The notes under the pieces: generated by a model
What the model saw: only the letters and a program-made list of their open reading frames with translations
The model's database searches: none
Told to the model about the DNA's origin: nothing
DNA from: an uncultured Bacteroidales bacterium
GTDB taxonomy: Bacteria; Bacteroidota; Bacteroidia; Bacteroidales; Lentimicrobiaceae
Direction: 5' to 3'
Length of the DNA stretch: 14,541 bases
NCBI GenBank assembly: GCA_937864935.1
Contig: CALMDN010000185.1
Span: forward strand, 1 to 14,541
Program-made: the position numbers and the translations under genes
Shown: piece after piece, positions 13,541-14,541 of the stretch
How positions within the stretch are numbered: position 1 is the first letter of the stretch
Layout: each line of letters starts with the position of its first letter

Positions 13541-14541
13541 ATGGTCAGTGTAACACGCATATTTGACCTGATTGATCTTTTACGCAGTGGTGAAAGAGCC
13601 GGTAAAGCCGTGTTTGGCGTAAAGCGCGGCAATCAATGGCTTGATGTATCCGCCTCAGCCTATATCCGCAGCGCCGACCAGATCAGTCTGACACTCATTA
13701 AAAGCGGTTTTTCGGCCGGAGATAAGGTTCTCACCATTATAGGCAACATGCCTGAATGGAATTATTTCGATATGGGGATTCAGCAGGCGGGCTGTGTTCA
13801 CATACCGGTGTATCATTCTTTAAGTGAGGAAAATTACCGGTTTATCATCAACGATTCGGGGGCAAAACTGGTCATTGTCGGATGTCAGGAAGCGTGGGAA
13901 AGGATAAAACCGGTAATAGCCGCTGCCATCCACAAACCTCAGGTGTATGCTGTTTTCCCGGTTGAAGGCCTTCAGGAATGGCCTGAGGATTTCAGTTTTC
14001 ACGATGACGGACCGGAGGCAGTTGAGCTGAGCAGCCGGAAAAAAGAAATCGCTCCGCAAGATCTCGCTACCATTATCTATACCTCCGGAACCACCGGATA
14101 TCCGAAAGGAGTGATGCTTTCTCACCACAATCTCGTCAGCAATTTCTTGACAGTTAGTCACATACTTGCAGACAAACAGGTGGAGAAAGCCCTCAGTTTT
14201 CTTCCGCTTTGTCATGTATATGAGCGAATGCTCAATTATATGTATCAGTATCTGGGGATTACCGTTTATTATGCAGAGAATTTTGACCGGATCAGGGATA
14301 ACCTGCGTGAAATAAGGCCGACCATGTTTTGTGCTGTGCCAAGGGTTCTTGAGAAGTCATACGCTGCCATCCTTCGCAAGGGGAAAAACCTTCCCATGCT
14401 CCGGAAAATTGTTTTTTTTCAGGCGATGAAAATCGGATTCGCCTATGAAATTGAGAAGTCAGGCAGGATACATTACAGGCTGTTGCTGGAGATAGCTGAC
14501 TTGCTTGTTTTCAGCAAATGGCGCAAGGCTTTCGGCAATCA
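13541..14541 (+). CDS. AMP-forming long-chain acyl-CoA ligase, paralog 3 (3' end outside window)
   Basis: The frame opens at the ATG at 13541 and stays open to the window edge, giving 333 codons of the N-terminal part. It begins MVSVTRIFDLIDLL, in line with TRLFDLLP of the two upstream paralogs. It has the P-loop YTSGTTGYPKGVMLSH at 180-195, then LSFLPLCHVYERMLNYMYQY and a VPRVLEKSY block. The C-terminal motifs (YGLTE, HTGD, catalytic Lys) lie past the edge, so activity cannot be judged. It is more diverged than paralogs 1 and 2 are from each other, notably in residues 15-60 and 115-175. The gap from the previous stop is 39 nt and contains a possible weak -7 box (TATTTTTA, 13522-13529) without a matching -33, so read-through from the upstream genes is most likely. 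Confidence 0.88.
   Translation, partial: MVSVTRIFDLIDLLRSGERAGKAVFGVKRGNQWLDVSASAYIRSADQISLTLIKSGFSAGDKVLTIIGNMPEWNYFDMGIQQAGCVHIPVYHSLSEENYRFIINDSGAKLVIVGCQEAWERIKPVIAAAIHKPQVYAVFPVEGLQEWPEDFSFHDDGPEAVELSSRKKEIAPQDLATIIYTSGTTGYPKGVMLSHHNLVSNFLTVSHILADKQVEKALSFLPLCHVYERMLNYMYQYLGITVYYAENFDRIRDNLREIRPTMFCAVPRVLEKSYAAILRKGKNLPMLRKIVFFQAMKIGFAYEIEKSGRIHYRLLLEIADLLVFSKWRKAFGN

Overview
The window looks like a chromosomal segment from a member of the Bacteroidota, most likely Bacteroidales or a close relative. Several upstream regions carry the Bacteroidota-type promoter (a -7 box of the form TAnnTTTG about 20 nt after a TTG). Shine-Dalgarno sequences are mostly absent. The tRNA gene lacks an encoded CCA, and the proteins (large single-chain PurL, DEAD-box helicase with a DbpA-type RNA-binding domain, sigma factor paired with a membrane TPR protein) fit that phylum. 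Base composition looks even, and no insertion sequence, phage gene or CRISPR array was seen.

Layout. (1) 122-1457, plus strand: a two-gene unit of an ECF-like sigma factor and a single-pass membrane TPR protein, overlapping by 8 bases and closed by a strong intrinsic terminator. (2) 1458-2165: a gene-poor stretch holding a minus-strand tRNA-Pro(GGG) with its promoter and terminator. Next to it are degenerate tandem copies (period 139 bp) of the tRNA 3' portion and terminator. (3) 2166-3104, plus: trxB, convergent with (4) 3151-4962, minus: a DEAD-box RNA helicase; the two share a bidirectional terminator. (5) 5102-8809, plus: purL, divergent from the helicase, with a terminator-like hairpin inside its first 50 codons. 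(6) 9015-9770, plus: a YdfG-like short-chain dehydrogenase. (7) 9923 to the window end, plus: three tandem paralogous AMP-forming acyl-CoA ligases, the last cut by the window edge.

The genes are mostly housekeeping: redox (trxB), RNA remodelling (helicase), purine synthesis (purL) and fatty-acid activation (ligases). The sigma/TPR pair is a likely signal-responsive regulator. No clearly new multi-gene system is visible. The points most worth a second look are the tRNA-Pro/terminator repeat, the intragenic hairpin in purL and the three-copy ligase cluster.
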